Positions 7,542 to 15,286 of a DNA stretch of 28,953 nt are shown one piece after another (the first letter of the stretch is position 1; each line of letters begins with the position of its first letter). The stretch is taken from assembly GCA_017889745.1 (NCBI GenBank), contig JAGGAG010000043.1, positions 1 to 28,953 on the forward strand. Direction: 5' to 3'. The notes under the pieces are model-generated. The model was given only the letters and a program-made list of their open reading frames with translations, did not search any database and was not told where the DNA came from. Position numbers and translations under genes: made by a program. Origin of the DNA: Gemmatimonadota bacterium. Lineage in GTDB: Bacteria; Gemmatimonadota; Gemmatimonadetes; Gemmatimonadales; GWC2-71-9.

Positions 7542-8375
7542 GTGTTCGATATCGCACAGTACCATCCCCAACTCGTCCACTTCGTCGTCGCCCTCGGCGT
7601 CGTCGGCGTCCTGCTCAGGCTCGTTTCCCTCACCGGCAAGGTGGCGTGGACCAGTCCCGCCGCCACCACGCTCCTTCTCGTGGCCGCCGCCACCAGCATG
7701 GCCGCGGTCAAGTCGGGCGCCGAGGCCCACGGCCCCGCCGAGCGCGTGCCCGGCGCCCGTGAAGCGGTGCAGGAACACGAGGAACTCGGCGAGCGCACCC
7801 GCAATCTCTTCCTGCTGGTGGCGGCCCTCGAGCTCGCCGCGATCGCCTTCAAGCAGCGCGAACGCATGCAGCGTGGCTTCCGCATCGCGTCCGGCATCGG
7901 TGGCATCGCTGCCGCGGTTGCCCTCTATCAGGCCGGCGAGGCGGGCGGCAAGCTCGTTTATTCCTATGCCGGCGGTGTCGGCCTCCGCAGCGGCGATCCC
8001 GCCGACGTCCAGCGCCTGCTCGTGGCGGGTCTGTATCACCAGGCGCGCGCCGCGCGCACCGCCGGCAATCACGCCGAGGCGGCGCGCCTCATCGACGAGT
8101 TGGCCCTGCAGCGCCCAGGCGATCCGTCGCTCCCGTACCTCTCGGTCGAATCCATGATCCGCGACCGCCATGAGTTTGCGGGAGCCCTCGTGGTGCTCGC
8201 CGCCCAGACCCCGGCACCCGACAACATCCGGCTCAACATCCAGAAGGGCCTGCTCACGAGCGAGGCATTCGACTCGCTCGGTCAGCCCGACTCCGCCCGG
8301 GCCACGCTCAGGACCCTGGCGGAGAAGTTTCCCAGGAACCGCTTCATCGCCGAGGCCCTCGCGAAGCACCAGTAG
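7542..8375 (+). CDS. DUF2231 membrane protein with C-terminal TPR-like domain
   Basis: A 277-residue protein. The first half is a DUF2231-type four-helix membrane domain that begins with YHPQLVHFVVAL, the family's conserved HPxxVHF motif, and has helices near 12-30, 37-55, 87-105 and 115-132. The second half (about 150-277) is soluble and looks like tetratricopeptide helices, with VAGLYHQARAARTAGNHAEA and LGQPDSARATLRTLAEKFP. DUF2231 proteins are often linked to haem or redox membrane systems, but the role is not established. The GTG at 7542 starts the protein directly at the conserved motif. It lies between the hairpin repeat and the SulP gene, with 98 bp to the latter. Confidence 0.8.
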   Translation: MFDIAQYHPQLVHFVVALGVVGVLLRLVSLTGKVAWTSPAATTLLLVAAATSMAAVKSGAEAHGPAERVPGAREAVQEHEELGERTRNLFLLVAALELAAIAFKQRERMQRGFRIASGIGGIAAAVALYQAGEAGGKLVYSYAGGVGLRSGDPADVQRLLVAGLYHQARAARTAGNHAEAARLIDELALQRPGDPSLPYLSVESMIRDRHEFAGALVVLAAQTPAPDNIRLNIQKGLLTSEAFDSLGQPDSARATLRTLAEKFPRNRFIAEALAKHQ

Positions 8376-8426
8376 GCGGCGGAGGGCGGGAACGAACGCG
8401 AAGGGGCATGGGTACGACAGCCCGGA

Positions 8427-8473
8427 TACATGAGGTTGCCTTTACATTGCCTGTTCCTTCACCCTCCATGTAA
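8427..8473 (+). promoter_or_regulatory. Possible leader hairpin and ATG-TAA start-stop ahead of the SulP gene
   Basis: TACATGAGG (8427-8435) can pair with CCTCCATGTA (8463-8472) with one bulged base, directly before the SulP ATG at 8474. The segment 8468-8473 reads ATG TAA, a minimal start-stop in frame with that ATG. No Shine-Dalgarno sequence is visible; the leader even carries CCTCC. This could modulate translation of the transporter, but nothing beyond the sequence pattern supports it. Confidence 0.3.
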
Positions 8474-10030
8474 ATGACCGCAGCACCGGCCAGCTGGCGC
8501 GAGAACCTCCGCGCGGATCTCCCCGCGTCCCTTGTCGTCTTCCTGGTGGCGCTCCCGCTCTGCCTCGGCGTGGCGCTCGCATCCGGCGCGCCCCTCGTGG
8601 CCGGGCTCATCGCCGGCATCATCGGCGGACTCGTCGTTGCACCCCTCAGCGCATCGAACCTCATGGTCAGTGGCCCCGCCGCCGGCCTGACCGCCGTCGT
8701 GCTCTCCGCCATCGGCAGGCTCGGTGCGTTCGACGTCTTCCTCACCGCCCTCGTCCTCGCCGGCGCCATGCAGCTCGGCTTCGGCCTGGCCCGTGCCGGG
8801 TTCATCGCCAAGTACTTCCCGTCCTCCGTCATCAAGGGGATGCTCGCCGCCATCGGCATCACCCTCGTGCTCAAGCAGATCCCGCACGCCATGGGCTATG
8901 ACGCCGAGGCGATGGGACTCGAACAGTTCCAGGCAGTGGGAAACGAGAACACCTTCACCACCATCGCCCACCTCGCCGGACGCATCAATCCCACCGCGGT
9001 GGTCCTGTCGGTCTGCTCCCTGGTCATCCTGTTCCTGTGGGACGACCCGCGGGCAGGCGCCCTGAAGCGGATCCCGGGCGCACTGATCGTCGTGCTGCTA
9101 GGCACGGTGGGAAACGAGATCCTGGTCCGGCGCTGGCCCGCGCTGCAGCTCGCCGGTGACGAGCTGGTGCAGGTGCCCAGCGGTGGCCTGGCCGGCTTCC
9201 TCGGGGAGATCACCCTGCCGCGCTGGGACGCCGTGCTCCAGCCGCAGGTCTGGGTCGTGGCGATCACCATCGCGCTGGTCGCCAGCCTCGAGACGCTGCT
9301 CTCCCTCGAGGCCACCGACAAGCTCGATCCCCTGAAGCGCCATTCCTCCGCCGACCGCGAGCTGCGCGCGCAGGGCATCGGCAACCTGCTCTCCGGCGTG
9401 GTGGGCGGCCTCCCGCTCACCGGCGTCATCGTGCGCAGTGCCGCCAACATCGAGTCCGGTGGCCGAACCCGCACCAGCGCCATTCTCCACGCGGTGTGGC
9501 TCGCCCTGGCCCTGTTGCTGATTCCCGGCGTGCTCAACCGTGTGCCGCTCGCGGCCCTCGCCGCGATCCTGATCCACGTCGGCTGGAAGCTGGCGCACCC
9601 GGTTCACCTGCTTCAGGCATGGCGCATCGGCCGCGACCAGTTCCTCCCCTTCACGGTGACCATCCTCGCGATCCTGTTCACGGATCTCCTCACCGGGGTC
9701 ATCATCGGGCTTCTGGTGGGCGCCTTCTTCATCCTGAAGGAGCACGCCGATGCGCCAGGCCTCACGGTGGTGAGCCCGCCCGGCGCCGTGCTCACCCGCT
9801 ATGCGCTGGGTCAGCAGGCCACCTTCCTGACGAAGGTGCGCATCGAGAAGACGCTGAACGACCTGCAGCCCGACAGCCGGGTCGAGATCGATGCCCGCGA
9901 TTGCCGCCGCATCGACCCCGACGTGCTGCAACTGCTCCATGACTTCCGTGACACCGCCACCGAGCGGCGCATCGACTACCGCCTCGTGGGCGTGCCCGGG
10001 CTCGCCGCAACCGGCGCCACCCCTCATTGA
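8474..10030 (+). CDS. SulP family anion (bicarbonate/sulfate) transporter
   Basis: A 518-residue SulP/SLC26-type transporter with the usual membrane core (about 14-430) and a short C-terminal STAS-like domain (about 440-510). The N-terminal helix region PASLVVFLVALPLCLGVALA and ASNLMVSGPAAGLTAVV match the family's substrate-site helices. Later LETLLSLEATDKLD is the conserved segment before helix 9. The carbonic anhydrase gene begins 11 bp after the stop. SulP plus beta-carbonic anhydrase is a recurrent pairing in which the transporter imports bicarbonate and the enzyme equilibrates it with CO2, so bicarbonate is the favoured substrate. Sulfate cannot be excluded from sequence. Confidence 0.92.
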   Translation: MTAAPASWRENLRADLPASLVVFLVALPLCLGVALASGAPLVAGLIAGIIGGLVVAPLSASNLMVSGPAAGLTAVVLSAIGRLGAFDVFLTALVLAGAMQLGFGLARAGFIAKYFPSSVIKGMLAAIGITLVLKQIPHAMGYDAEAMGLEQFQAVGNENTFTTIAHLAGRINPTAVVLSVCSLVILFLWDDPRAGALKRIPGALIVVLLGTVGNEILVRRWPALQLAGDELVQVPSGGLAGFLGEITLPRWDAVLQPQVWVVAITIALVASLETLLSLEATDKLDPLKRHSSADRELRAQGIGNLLSGVVGGLPLTGVIVRSAANIESGGRTRTSAILHAVWLALALLLIPGVLNRVPLAALAAILIHVGWKLAHPVHLLQAWRIGRDQFLPFTVTILAILFTDLLTGVIIGLLVGAFFILKEHADAPGLTVVSPPGAVLTRYALGQQATFLTKVRIEKTLNDLQPDSRVEIDARDCRRIDPDVLQLLHDFRDTATERRIDYRLVGVPGLAATGATPH

Positions 10031-10041
10031 CCGGAGCGCCC

Positions 10042-10674
10042 GTGGACGACTACCAGCGCCTCTTCGAGAACAACCGCCAGTGGGTCCGCGACCGCCTCCA
10101 GGCCGACCCCGATTTCTTCAAGCGGAACGCCAGGCAGCAGACGCCTGAATTCCTCTTCATCGGCTGCTCCGACAGCCGCGTGCCCGCCAACGAGATCACC
10201 GGCACCCTGCCGGGCGAGATGTTCGTGCACCGCAACATCGCGAACCAGGTGTTCCCCAACGACATCAACGTCCTCTCCGTGCTCCAGTACGCGGTCGAGG
10301 TGCTCGACGTGAAGCACGTCATCGTCTGCGGCCACTACGAGTGCGGCGGCGTCAAGGCGGCGGCGCAGAAGCAGGTGCACTACGGGCTGGTCGACAACTG
10401 GCTCTCCGAGATCCGCACCATCGAACGCCTCCACGGCCGCGAGCTCGAGGCCATGACCGACCCGCAGGCCCGCATCAACCGCCTCGGGGAACTCAACGTC
10501 ATCCACCAGGTGTACAACCTCACGCTGACGCCCGTGGTACGGCAGGCGTGGGAACGCGGCCGCCGCCCCGTGCTGCACGGGCTGATCTACTCGCTGGAGA
10601 ACGGGCTGCTCAAGGAACTCGTGCCCGCCGTCGACACGCCGAGCGCCGCGGACCAGCTGTTGCCGATGCTGTGA
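10042..10674 (+). CDS. can: Beta-carbonic anhydrase
   Basis: A 210-residue beta-class carbonic anhydrase closely resembling E. coli Can. It catalyses reversible hydration of CO2 to bicarbonate in the cytoplasm. Zinc ligands and catalytic dyad are all present: CSDSR (Cys42, Asp44, Arg46) and HYECGG (His98, Cys101). FVHRNIAN and LQYAVEVL are further family signatures. The GTG at 10042 is chosen because it has GGAG about six bases upstream and gives the expected N-terminus. A TTG at 10027, overlapping the SulP stop, is the alternative and adds five residues. The pairing with the SulP gene suggests a shared role in inorganic carbon supply or pH homeostasis. Confidence 0.95.
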   Translation: MDDYQRLFENNRQWVRDRLQADPDFFKRNARQQTPEFLFIGCSDSRVPANEITGTLPGEMFVHRNIANQVFPNDINVLSVLQYAVEVLDVKHVIVCGHYECGGVKAAAQKQVHYGLVDNWLSEIRTIERLHGRELEAMTDPQARINRLGELNVIHQVYNLTLTPVVRQAWERGRRPVLHGLIYSLENGLLKELVPAVDTPSAADQLLPML

Positions 10675-10680
10675 GGAGCG

Positions 10681-10729
10681 GTAAGCGGTAAGCGGTAAGC
10701 GGTGAGCGGTGAGCGGTGAGCGGTGAGCG
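10681..10729 (+). repeat. 7-bp tandem repeat, 7 copies
   Basis: Three copies of GTAAGCG followed by four copies of GTGAGCG, beginning six bases after the carbonic anhydrase stop. It is the left edge of a repeat-rich spacer that runs to about 11040. Copy number in such arrays often varies between strains through slippage. Confidence 0.9.
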
Positions 10730-10736
10730 GTCGATA

Positions 10737-10856
10737 GCGCGGGGAGCCAGGTCCTGCGTGCCGAAGGCAGCGTTCGAGCGCGGGTGCGGCATTTGCAATG
10801 ACGGCATCGGGAGCGGGAGCGGCTGCCGGAGGCACGCAGGGCCTGGCTCCCCGCGC
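10737..10856 (+). repeat. Inverted repeat, 26-bp arms around a 68-bp centre
   Basis: The arm 10737-10762 (begins GCGCGGGGAGCC) is complementary to 10831-10856 with one mismatch in 26. The right arm lies within the first 64-bp tandem unit. So the left arm is an inverted, isolated copy of part of the tandem repeat. The transcript could form a long stem. Confidence 0.8.
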
Positions 10857-11039
10857 AGCAGTGAACTTGGCCCGCCTTGCGAGCGGCTGCCGGAGGCACG
10901 CAGGACCCGGCTCACCGTGCAGCAGCGAGCTGGGCCAGCCGCGCGAGCGGCTGCCGGAGGCACGCAGGACCCGGCTCACCGCGCAGCAGCAAACTTGGCC
11001 AGCCACGCGAGCGGCTGCCGGATGCACGCAGGACCCTCT
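10817..11039 (+). repeat. 64-bp tandem repeat, three full units plus a partial
   Basis: Units begin at 10817, 10881, 10945 and 11009, an exact 64-bp spacing, each opening with GAGCGGCTGCCGGA. Units 2 and 3 differ at about 5 of 64 positions. Unit 1 is more diverged, and the fourth stops after about 30 bp. The period is not a multiple of three and the spacer shows no convincing gene in any frame. The array fills the space between carbonic anhydrase and desaturase. Confidence 0.92.
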
Positions 11040-11063
11040 CTCCGCCGCCGGACGACTACGGAT

Positions 11064-11092
11064 TTCGCTAAACGCCCGGACGCCGCTATTTT
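11064..11092 (+). promoter_or_regulatory. Possible promoter of the desaturase gene
   Basis: TTCGCT (11064-11069) and TATTTT (11087-11092) are separated by 17 bp in a locally AT-richer patch, 35 bp before the desaturase start. The match to -35 is only partial, so this is a weak call. Confidence 0.3.
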
Positions 11093-11127
11093 ACCGGGTT
11101 GACCCACATGAACGAACGAGGACACGG

Positions 11128-12216
11128 ATGAGCCCGGAAACAGCCGAGCAGGAAGCCGCTGCGGTCCAGAAGATCGACTGGAACGCCATGCTCGCCCCGT
11201 ATCGCCGACCCGTCATGTGGAAGAGCGTCTTTCAGCTTGTGTCCACGGCGGCGCTCCTCGCGGCCTTCTGGTTCGCGATGCTGTGGAGCCTCGAGGTCGG
11301 CTACTGGCTGACGCTCCTGCTGGCAGTGCCCGCGGCCTTCATGGTGGTCCGCCTCTTCATGCTCCAGCACGACTGCGGCCACGGCGCCTTCTTCAGGTCC
11401 CAGAAGCTCAACAACCTGGTCGGCACCGTACTCGGCGTCTTCACCCTCGTGCCCTACGACTACTGGCGCAAGACGCACGCGATCCATCACGCCACCTCGG
11501 GCAACCTCGACCTCCGCAGCCTGGGCGACATCGACACGCTCACGGTCAAGGAGTACCTGAGCCGCTCGAAGCTGAAGCGCTTGCTCTATCGCCTCTATCG
11601 CCACCCGGCGGTGCTGCTCGTCATCGGCCCCACGTGGCAGTTCGTCCTCAAGCATCGCCTGCCGCTCGACATGCCGCGCAACTGGAAGCGCGAGGCCATC
11701 AGCGTGCAGGTCACCAACCTCATGCTCGCGGCGCTCCTGGTCACGATGTGCATGGTGGTGGGCGTGAAGGAGTTTTTCCTGCTGCAGCTGCCGATCACCC
11801 TCATCGCGGGCTCCATCGGCGTCTACCTCTTCTATGTGCAGCACCAGTACGAGGACACCTACTGGCGCTATCGCGAGAGCTGGAACTACTTCAACGCCGG
11901 TCTCGAGGGCGCGTCACACCTCGTCATGCCGAAGCCGCTCCAGTGGCTCACGGCCAACATCGGCTTGCACCACATTCACCATGTGTCGAGCCGCATCCCC
12001 AACTACAACCTCCAGCGCTGCTACGACTCCCACCCGGAGCTCCAGGACGTCACGAAGCTGACGCTCTGGCAGAGCGTCAAGACCCTGCGCCTCACGCTGT
12101 GGGACGAGGAAGATCGGCGGCTGGTCGGCTTCCGCGAACTGCGCGCGATCCGCCAGCGCTTCTCCGCGCCGGTGCAGGCCACGAAGCCGGAGGCGGTTCC
12201 CGCAACATGGCGGTAG
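11128..12216 (+). CDS. Membrane fatty acid desaturase (acyl-lipid type)
   Basis: A 362-residue membrane di-iron desaturase that should introduce a double bond into fatty acyl chains of membrane lipids. The three histidine boxes are complete: HDCGH (81-85), HAIHH (117-121) and HHIHH (281-285). Two helical hairpins surround them (about 35-75 and 195-235). The spacing and the GLHHIHHVSSRIPNYNL segment resemble bacterial omega-6/delta-12-like enzymes, but regiospecificity cannot be read from sequence. The ATG at 11128 has GAGG about seven bases upstream. The frame is open further upstream only because it runs through the tandem repeats, which are not protein-like. The hairpin repeat copy 2 begins 12 nt after the stop. 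Confidence 0.92.
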   Translation: MSPETAEQEAAAVQKIDWNAMLAPYRRPVMWKSVFQLVSTAALLAAFWFAMLWSLEVGYWLTLLLAVPAAFMVVRLFMLQHDCGHGAFFRSQKLNNLVGTVLGVFTLVPYDYWRKTHAIHHATSGNLDLRSLGDIDTLTVKEYLSRSKLKRLLYRLYRHPAVLLVIGPTWQFVLKHRLPLDMPRNWKREAISVQVTNLMLAALLVTMCMVVGVKEFFLLQLPITLIAGSIGVYLFYVQHQYEDTYWRYRESWNYFNAGLEGASHLVMPKPLQWLTANIGLHHIHHVSSRIPNYNLQRCYDSHPELQDVTKLTLWQSVKTLRLTLWDEEDRRLVGFRELRAIRQRFSAPVQATKPEAVPATWR

Positions 12217-12227
12217 TACCTCGTCCG

Positions 12228-12323
12228 GACGGAGTGCCCCGCCGAAAAGGCTTGGCTGTCGGGTGGAGCTGAGCCTGACGTCTAGGTACCCGCCCCCGAG
12301 GACCTTTGCGGGGGCACCCCGTC
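12228..12323 (+). repeat. Intergenic hairpin repeat, copy 2
   Basis: The second copy of the element at 7375-7472, same orientation, 96 nt. The outer stem is GACGG/CCGTC followed by TGCCCC/GGGGCA. AAAGG (12246-12250) pairs with CCTTT (12303-12307), and CGGGT (12260-12264) with ACCCG (12288-12292). Several positions differ from copy 1 on both sides of the stem, so pairing is retained. The shared unpaired or linker parts include CCGAAAAGG, CGAGGACCTTTG and the 3' flank CTGAGCGA. Confidence 0.8.
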
Positions 12324-12559
12324 TGAGCGAGGTTAGCGCCTCCCCAGTTGCCCGGTAGACCGCTCCACCCCCAGTGTTCCGCAGGGGGTACTCACGTAAG
12401 GCGCAGTATCTCTGTAGTATAAGCCATTGTCAATTAAAGCGTTGCGTTATTAGGACGCAGAGGACCCGAGGCCAGCCGTGTGGCCGCGTTCTTGCTTTCT
12501 GCTAGCCCGGATAAGCCCATGCCTCCTCAGCCGTTGCGGTCTGCAACTCTCGGAGTCTG
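12324..12559 (+). other. Non-coding spacer with an AT-rich patch upstream of the GGDEF-EAL locus
   Basis: The rest of the 343-bp gap after the desaturase. The stretch 12405-12455 is unusually AT-rich for this DNA and contains TATAAG (12417-12422) and TTGTCA (12427-12432). It is a plausible promoter region, but I cannot pair a convincing -35 with a -10. I see no gene or RNA here. Confidence 0.45.
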
Positions 12560-13055
12560 ATGACCACGTTGCGGCACGAAGACGCTCTCCCTCCTGTCCA
12601 GGCCCGCTCGAACCAGGTCGGGATCGTAACCGCCTTTGCCGCGGTGTACGGCCTCGCCTACCTGGTTTTCGAACGTGCCGGCCTCGGCAGTCAGGGCCTG
12701 CGCGACCTCCTGGGCAACGTCGCCTTCATGCCCCTCAACCTCGCCGTCGCGGTCCTCAACTGGCTCGCCTCCCGCCAGCCGGTCCTCGACGTCGGCGTCC
12801 GCCGGGCCCTCCGCGTCATGTCCGCGGGCGCCGTGATGGTCTTTGTCGGCAACTGCATCTCGGTGTGGTACCTCCTCGCGCTCGAGTCGAAGACGACGGC
12901 CTCACCCGCCGACTTCTTCTACCTGTCCGACAGTTTCCTCCTCCTGGTCGGCCTGCTGATGTTCCCGCTCAGCCGGCGCATCCGGGTCGAGCGCTGGAAG
13001 CTGATTCTCGATGCGGCGATGGTCGTGGCCGGCGGCGCGGTGCTCGTCTGCGCTG
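12560..13055 (+). pseudogene. N-terminal membrane-domain fragment of the GGDEF-EAL protein
   Basis: About 165 residues of a clearly protein-like membrane domain: helices near 20-35, 48-68, 88-110 and 118-135, then KLILDAAMVVAGGAVLVC. Its continuation is not in this frame. From about 13050 the protein-like sequence moves to the frame of the gene at 13011, starting LLTYAFPLAAFLLLLAI. In similar sensor domains a loop of roughly 20 residues normally lies between these helices, so bases were lost and the frame changed. This fragment and the gene at 13011 were most likely one reading frame. The formal frame stays open to 14095, but that part is a shadow. Confidence 0.65.
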
Positions 13056-15248
13056 CTCACCTACGCCTTCCCGCTCGCCGCCTTCCTGCTCCTGCTCGCC
13101 ATCACCACGGTCCTGCTCCGCGGGCCGCTCGACCGGAACCGCGAGGCGTTCGGTTGCCTGGTGGGCGGCATCCTGGTCAGCATCCTGGGCGACCTCGCCT
13201 TCGACCTGGTGCTCCTCGAGACCGGCGAGCGCACCGCGAGCTGGACCGATGCCGTCTACATGCTCTCCTACCTCCTGCTCATTGCCAGCGCCGAACTCTA
13301 CTGGCGCCGGCCACAGCCGCGGGGGTGGACCGCCGCCGATCAGGAACCCCGGCCCCAGGTACTGAGCCCGCTGCCCTACCTGGCGGCCGGCGCCGTGTTC
13401 TGGCTGCTGGTGGCCAACGGCGTGCATCCCTGGAGCGACCCGGTCAGCGGCCTCGTGGTGGGCGCCACCGTGGTGACGTTGGTGATGGTGATCCGCCAGG
13501 TGGTGGCGGTGCGCCAGAACGTCCGCCTGCTCGAGGAAAACGCCGCCCGCGAGGGCGAAGCCCGCTTCCGGTCCCTGGTCCAGAACTCGTCCGACGTGAT
13601 CATCCTCGTCGATGCCGAGGCCAGGATCACCTTCGTGAGCCCCTCAGCGTCGCGGGTGCTGCGCTACGACCCCGCCGGCATGGTCGATTCCTCTCTGTTC
13701 ACGCTCATCGAGCCCGACGATCGCCCCCGCGCCGAGGCCTTCTTCCGCGAGGCGACACTCAGCCGCGGCGTCAGCGCCCCTGCCGAATGGCGCTTCCAGC
13801 AGCCCGACGGCGCGCCGCTGCACGCGGAGGTGATCGCGACGAACCTGCTCGCCGATCCCATCGTGAGCGGCATCGTGCTCAACACCCGCGATATCTCCGA
13901 GCGGAAGCGTTTCGAGCAGCAGCTGCTGCACCAGGCGTTTCACGATCCGCTCACCGGCCTTGCCAATCGCGCGCTCTTCCGCGATCGCGTGGACCACGCG
14001 CTCAAGCTCGCGAAGCGGCAGCGGCACACCATCACCGTGCTCTTCCTCGACCTCGACGACTTCAAGAAGGTCAACGACAGCTTCGGGCACGGTGAGGGCG
14101 ACAAGCTGCTGGTCCTGGCGGCCGAGCGCTTCCGCTCCTGTGCCCGCGCGGCCGACACCGTCGCCCGGCTGGGCGGCGACGAGTTCGCCATCCTGATCGA
14201 GGATTCCACCGGACCCGAGGAGCAGCAGGCCCTCATCGAGCGGCTCACCAGCTCCATGGCGCAACCCTTCATGCTGAGCGGCAACGAGGTGTTCGTCACC
14301 GCCAGCGTCGGTATCGCCGCCGCCGTGGCCGGCGAGACCGTGAGCGAGGTGCTCCGCAACGCCGACACCGCCATGTATGCCGCCAAGCGTGCCGGCAAGG
14401 GGCGCTTCGAGGCCTATGCCTCGCAGATGTCCTCCGACGTGCGCCATCGCCTCGAACTCGAGCGCGCCCTCCGCCGCGCGCTGGAAAAGGGCGAGCTGGT
14501 GCTCCACTACCAGCCCATCGTCTCCCTCGCGAGCGGTGTCATGACCGGCGTCGAGGCGCTCGTGCGCTGGGAGCATCCCCAGTTCGGCCACCTGCTGCCG
14601 CAGCACTTCATCCCCCTCGCCGAGGAAACCGGGCTCATCACCCGCGTCGGCAGCTGGGTACTCCACGAAGCCTGCCGCCAGGTCGGGCGCTGGCGCCGCG
14701 AGTATCCCGCGCTCCGCCTCACGGTGGCGGTGAACCTGTCCGGCCGCGAGCTGCACGAGAACAACATCGTGGACGACGTGCGCGTCGCCCTGGAGGAGAC
14801 CCGCATCGACCCCGATGCGCTCGTGCTGGAGATCACCGAGAGCGTGCTCATGCAGGAGACGCCGACGGTGCTCGAGCGCCTGCGGCAGCTCAAGGCACTC
14901 GGTGTGCAGCTCGCCATCGACGACTTCGGCACCGGCTACTCGTCGCTGAGCTATCTGCAGCGGTTCCCCATCGACATCCTCAAGATCGCCCGGCCGTTCA
15001 TCGATGAAGTAGGCTCCGGCCCCGAGAAGTCGGCGCTGGCCCGCGCCATCATCGGCCTGGGCGAGACGCTCAAGCTCCGCACCATCGCCGAAGGCATCGA
15101 GAATCAGGCGCAGGTGACCGCCCTCCTCGAGCTCGGCTGCAACATGGGCCAGGGCTATCACTTCTCCACCGCGCTTACCGCCACGCAGCTCGAGAACGCG
15201 CTGGCCGCGCGCGGCTTTCCCTCTCCGCCCACCCTGATGGTCATCTAG
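13011..15248 (+). CDS. PAS-GGDEF-EAL cyclic-di-GMP turnover protein (N-terminally disrupted)
   Basis: A 745-residue membrane protein with remaining helices (about 14-165), a PAS domain (about 184-298), GGDEF (about 305-470) and EAL (about 485-740). The cyclase active site GGDEF (388-392) is intact, with an RxxD inhibitory site (379-382) five residues before it. The phosphodiesterase signature is intact too: EAL at 515-517, and DDFGTGYSSL at 637-646. Both synthesis and breakdown of cyclic-di-GMP are therefore chemically possible. The ATG at 13011 lies inside the upstream fragment, and the first ~13 residues are probably not native. A shortened protein starting here would lose half of its sensory membrane domain. 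Confidence 0.88.
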   Translation: MRRWSWPAARCSSALLTYAFPLAAFLLLLAITTVLLRGPLDRNREAFGCLVGGILVSILGDLAFDLVLLETGERTASWTDAVYMLSYLLLIASAELYWRRPQPRGWTAADQEPRPQVLSPLPYLAAGAVFWLLVANGVHPWSDPVSGLVVGATVVTLVMVIRQVVAVRQNVRLLEENAAREGEARFRSLVQNSSDVIILVDAEARITFVSPSASRVLRYDPAGMVDSSLFTLIEPDDRPRAEAFFREATLSRGVSAPAEWRFQQPDGAPLHAEVIATNLLADPIVSGIVLNTRDISERKRFEQQLLHQAFHDPLTGLANRALFRDRVDHALKLAKRQRHTITVLFLDLDDFKKVNDSFGHGEGDKLLVLAAERFRSCARAADTVARLGGDEFAILIEDSTGPEEQQALIERLTSSMAQPFMLSGNEVFVTASVGIAAAVAGETVSEVLRNADTAMYAAKRAGKGRFEAYASQMSSDVRHRLELERALRRALEKGELVLHYQPIVSLASGVMTGVEALVRWEHPQFGHLLPQHFIPLAEETGLITRVGSWVLHEACRQVGRWRREYPALRLTVAVNLSGRELHENNIVDDVRVALEETRIDPDALVLEITESVLMQETPTVLERLRQLKALGVQLAIDDFGTGYSSLSYLQRFPIDILKIARPFIDEVGSGPEKSALARAIIGLGETLKLRTIAEGIENQAQVTALLELGCNMGQGYHFSTALTATQLENALAARGFPSPPTLMVI

Positions 15249-15272
15249 GTCGCCCGCCTGGCGGCCCGGCGC

Positions 15273-15278
15273 TATTCT
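15273..15278 (+). promoter_or_regulatory. Possible -10 box of the U32 gene (leaderless or nearly so)
   Basis: TATTCT ends eight bases before the ATG at 15287, and there is no Shine-Dalgarno sequence between. That arrangement is typical of leaderless transcripts. No -35 match is visible, so the call is weak. Confidence 0.3.
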
Positions 15279-15286
15279 TGAGCGCC

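Noticed and set aside
10587..11027. Minus-strand frames through the 64-bp repeats
   Set aside because: The same peptide pattern recurs in different frames because the unit is not a multiple of three; no start signal or motif.
10817..11039. CRISPR array
   Set aside because: The 64-bp units are similar along their whole length with no unique spacers, and no cas gene is near.
13644..15161. 505-residue frame antisense to the GGDEF-EAL gene
   Set aside because: Composition of a shadow frame, no recognisable fold.
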